NCBI RefSeq assembly: GCF_000002995.4
Contig: NW_025062479.1
Coordinates: 10,397,721-10,461,720, forward strand
Length of the DNA: 64,000 nucleotides
Reading direction: 5' to 3'
DNA from: Brugia malayi
Lineage: Eukaryota > Nematoda > Chromadorea > Rhabditida > Onchocercidae
Part shown: positions 61,301 through 64,000 of the stretch, piece by piece
How positions within the stretch are numbered: the stretch's first letter is position 1
How the letters are laid out: every line of letters starts with the position of its first letter
Translations under genes and position numbers: made by a program
Notes under the pieces: generated by a model
The model's database searches: none
Told to the model about the DNA's origin: nothing
Seen by the model: only the letters and a program-made list of their open reading frames with translations

Positions 61301-63170
61301 AAATTCTTATTAAGTAAAAATAAGGTTTGTTGGACATCAACTTCTACTTTCATTTTATTTTAAATTCATTTTTGACCACAACTCATTTTATCTTAGTTCA
61401 ATTTAATTTTGATTTAAATTTTGTTGAATTTAATTTAATTCCAGTTGCTAGCGTATAATAAATGATTGCTGTTTATATATTTTAGAATGTTAAAACAGTA
61501 GTTGATCAAATTTACAGGTAAAATTAGCAAAACGTAATCAATTAGTTATACGAAAAAAGTCATGGTTTAATAACTCTTTTGTAAATATTATCTTTAAGAT
61601 TTACAGTCAACAAATAAAATAAAATCCGTTGTTATAATTTTATTTAAACATCAATTATTTTGTAACATTTTTACTGTTAGTAATATCTTTTTTCTTTTTC
61701 TGCTAAGTCTATCAAATTTTTATTTTTTAATTTTTTACACTAAACTTAAAAACTTTTGATGAAACTTATAATTATATGGAATAGGAGAAAACAATTGTAA
61801 CCAGGAATTTTGCTTAAATTTTGGTTTAAAATGAATGCACAAAAAGAAAAATAAGAAAAGAATATAACTATCATATCGTATACTGCGAAAATCAATATAT
61901 AGTTGTTGTAAATAAATATTTTTTTAATATTAATGAAAATAAATATGAATAATAAAAATTATTTTTCTAAAAATAATAACTGTTTTAAATTTACATTTGT
62001 AAATATAATAAACGATTACTAAAATATTTGTGATATACTGATATTTTTTTTCGTAATATTCCGTTTCAGCTATCAGATTGCATCATTCTAGAAGATAGAG
62101 TTATCAAATCGTTATGGAAAAATATCACTTAACAGATTTTTGCAAGTTTTATGCAGATATTAAATTACAAATACTAAAAAAAAAGCTATTTTCATCAATT
62201 CGTATCTTTTTCCACATTTTTCCTTTTATCTATTTAATCAAAATTCATTCATTTTTTTTCTCTTTTTGGTTTCATTACTTCTGTATATAATAGTTAAATT
62301 TTATATATAATAAAAGAAAGCAATTTAATCAACGAAACCAAAAAACCAATCCTTTTCGTTTCTTTTTTTCCCAAATCATGAGAACTTTAATTGTTCGATT
62401 TTATTTGGTTTTAATGATTTCATCGAATAAGAATTTTTTTTTGCTTTCATGAATTTTTTTAATTATGTTAAATGTTGCTTTTTAAAGTTTTGGGTCTTAG
62501 AAGTTTTTCAAAAGAAAAAAAAGAAAACTTAAACTTTAGTCATTTTTATTTATTTATTTTTGCTATTTTGTAACAATTACTTTTATGAGAAACAAATTTT
62601 ATTTTCGCTAAAATACGGTTAAAAATTGTCAGAAATATCCAAAAATTGGCCAAGAACAAAAAGAATAGGCAAGGAAATAATTGCATTATGCTGTAGCTTA
62701 AATTAAGCAGTTTAAATTAATTTTAGTTCCAATTTAAACAATCATTCAGTATTTATGGTTAGAATAAAATAAAACATAATATTAGCAATAGATATTATTA
62801 GCTTGTTAGTTGTTATAGAAAGAAACAAAATAATTTCGTCAACCATTTCAATTATTCTAACCTAATCCTGAAAATCTCAATCATTTCAATTAATTATTCT
62901 AGCATAATTATTAAATCACTTGCAAATTACTTTATCCTAATCAAAAAATTTTTAAATCTTGTAATTACCAAAAAAAAAATGTTTAAAAATTTTCTTCTAT
63001 TTTTTCTTTTTTTAAAATTACTCATTCATTACTATGATTTATATATTTTTTTGCATAACATAGATATAATTTTGTAAAACTCTGCTATTAACTTAATAAG
63101 AAATAGTGCTTCGAAAAGTTCGAAAAGTAGGTGAATATTTTATAGCAATTAAAATAGTTTCATTGATACG

Positions 63171-63210
63171 ATGTTGATGATGATAATGATGATATTGGTT
63201 AAAACATCAG
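63171..63210 (+). other. Possible first exon with hydrophobic N-terminus
   Basis: ATG opens 13 codons, MLMMIMMILVKTS, followed by a consensus GTAAGT donor at 63211. The hydrophobic start could be a signal peptide of a gene continuing beyond the window. The segment is also partly a GAT/ATG triplet repeat, so chance is a serious alternative. Confidence 0.15.
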
Positions 63211-64000
63211 GTAAGTCTGTGTCAATTATTGTCACTGCAATTTGTTGTTGTAAATCGAACTCATGATGCCAGTATCTTCCTCCTCGTCTCTCTCTTTTCT
63301 TCGCCTTCTTCATTTGTCCTTGTCAAACTAATTAATATTTCATCATACATATGTTGTTTACATACTTAAACAATCTATTTTCATATGTATTTATTACATT
63401 AAAATATAAGAAGATAAGTAAATGACAGTAAATATCATTGATATGATGATATTATTAAATGAAATAATCTTGTAATAATAACTGCATTGTTATATTATAT
63501 AAATATTTATGTTATATATTTATTTTAATTTTTCCTTTTTTTTTTGAAAAATTTTCTTTAAATTGATTATGAAAAATATTAGCATTTACTATTGATTAAG
63601 CAGTGAATTAGTGATAATAAAAATTTATCGTTTTAAATATTTTAAATGAATGAAGTCTTTGAATTATCGCTTAAATTTAAATTCTTAAAGTGAAATTCAT
63701 ATATATATATATATATATATATAAAGATTAAACTACAATTATGCTTACTACTGATTAAGCAGTTTTATTTACTACTAGCAAATAATCTTTATAACAATGA
63801 TTATCGAATATTTGTAATCAGTTTGATGAATTAAGTTTTACTTTAACTTAAGCAAACTTCTAGGATGTACCAAAATTCTAATCAAATGATGGATTTATGA
63901 CACAATAGCAACCATATACTGTTTCAAAATAATGTTTCATCGCTTTCAATTATAAGTCAGATAATCAAATATCAGTTAACATTTCAAATTTACAAACTAT

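Larger units (their letters stand above)
47216..64000. other. Long gene-poor region (16.8 kb)
   Basis: Mostly AT-rich sequence with A- and T-runs, a (TA)n near 50061-50081, a 52-bp tandem repeat at 55064-55324, and a TA tract near 63701-63723. Exon-like islands at 48543-48671 and, weakly, 49700-49790 and 63171-63210 are noted separately. Frames of 60-100 codons around 48998-49198, 54085-54475 and 54729-54920 are dominated by Phe, Leu, Ser or Lys from homopolymer tracts and are not called as genes. Confidence 0.6.

Overview
The window is AT-rich eukaryotic DNA with many short exons in AT-rich introns, GT-AG splicing after TTTCAG-like acceptors, AG dinucleotides placed directly before start codons (possible trans-splice sites), and long A/T, TA and trinucleotide tracts. 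The proteins look nematode, and the intron-rich, very AT-rich style suggests a filarial or other clade III worm. The species cannot be fixed from sequence alone. No bacterial genes, CRISPR arrays, rRNA, recognisable tRNA or intact transposon were seen.

Four protein-coding genes can be rebuilt exon by exon with reading phase kept across every junction. (1) Plus strand, 1355-22757: a plasma-membrane Ca2+-ATPase (PMCA) with 22 core exons, cassette exons, and two alternative 3' ends that each carry their own calmodulin-binding start. One ends in a long Ser/Thr/Gln-rich tail, the other in a short tail with a PDZ-ligand-like C-terminus. (2) Minus strand, 31557-27668: a SMYD-type MYND/SET methyltransferase with a hydrophobic C-terminal end. 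(3) Plus strand, 34187-37321: a MAP kinase kinase of MKK4 type. (4) Minus strand, 47215-40236: a rhodopsin-class biogenic-amine receptor closest in motifs to invertebrate tyramine/octopamine receptors.

The SMYD and MKK4 genes are head to head. Their shared 2.6-kb upstream region contains a roughly 0.9-kb degenerate 29-30-bp minisatellite. The MKK4 and receptor genes converge. The last 16.8 kb (47216-64000) is mostly AT-rich sequence with microsatellites and a clean 52-bp tandem repeat, but holds at least one exon-like piece on the plus strand (48543-48671) that belongs to none of the four genes.

Functionally the genes touch signalling: Ca2+ extrusion under calmodulin control, stress-kinase signalling, amine reception and protein lysine methylation. 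Nothing in the sequence shows that they work as one unit. The most interesting material is the alternative-splicing architecture of the PMCA gene, the odd features of the SMYD gene, the minisatellite between the divergent genes, and the orphan exon.
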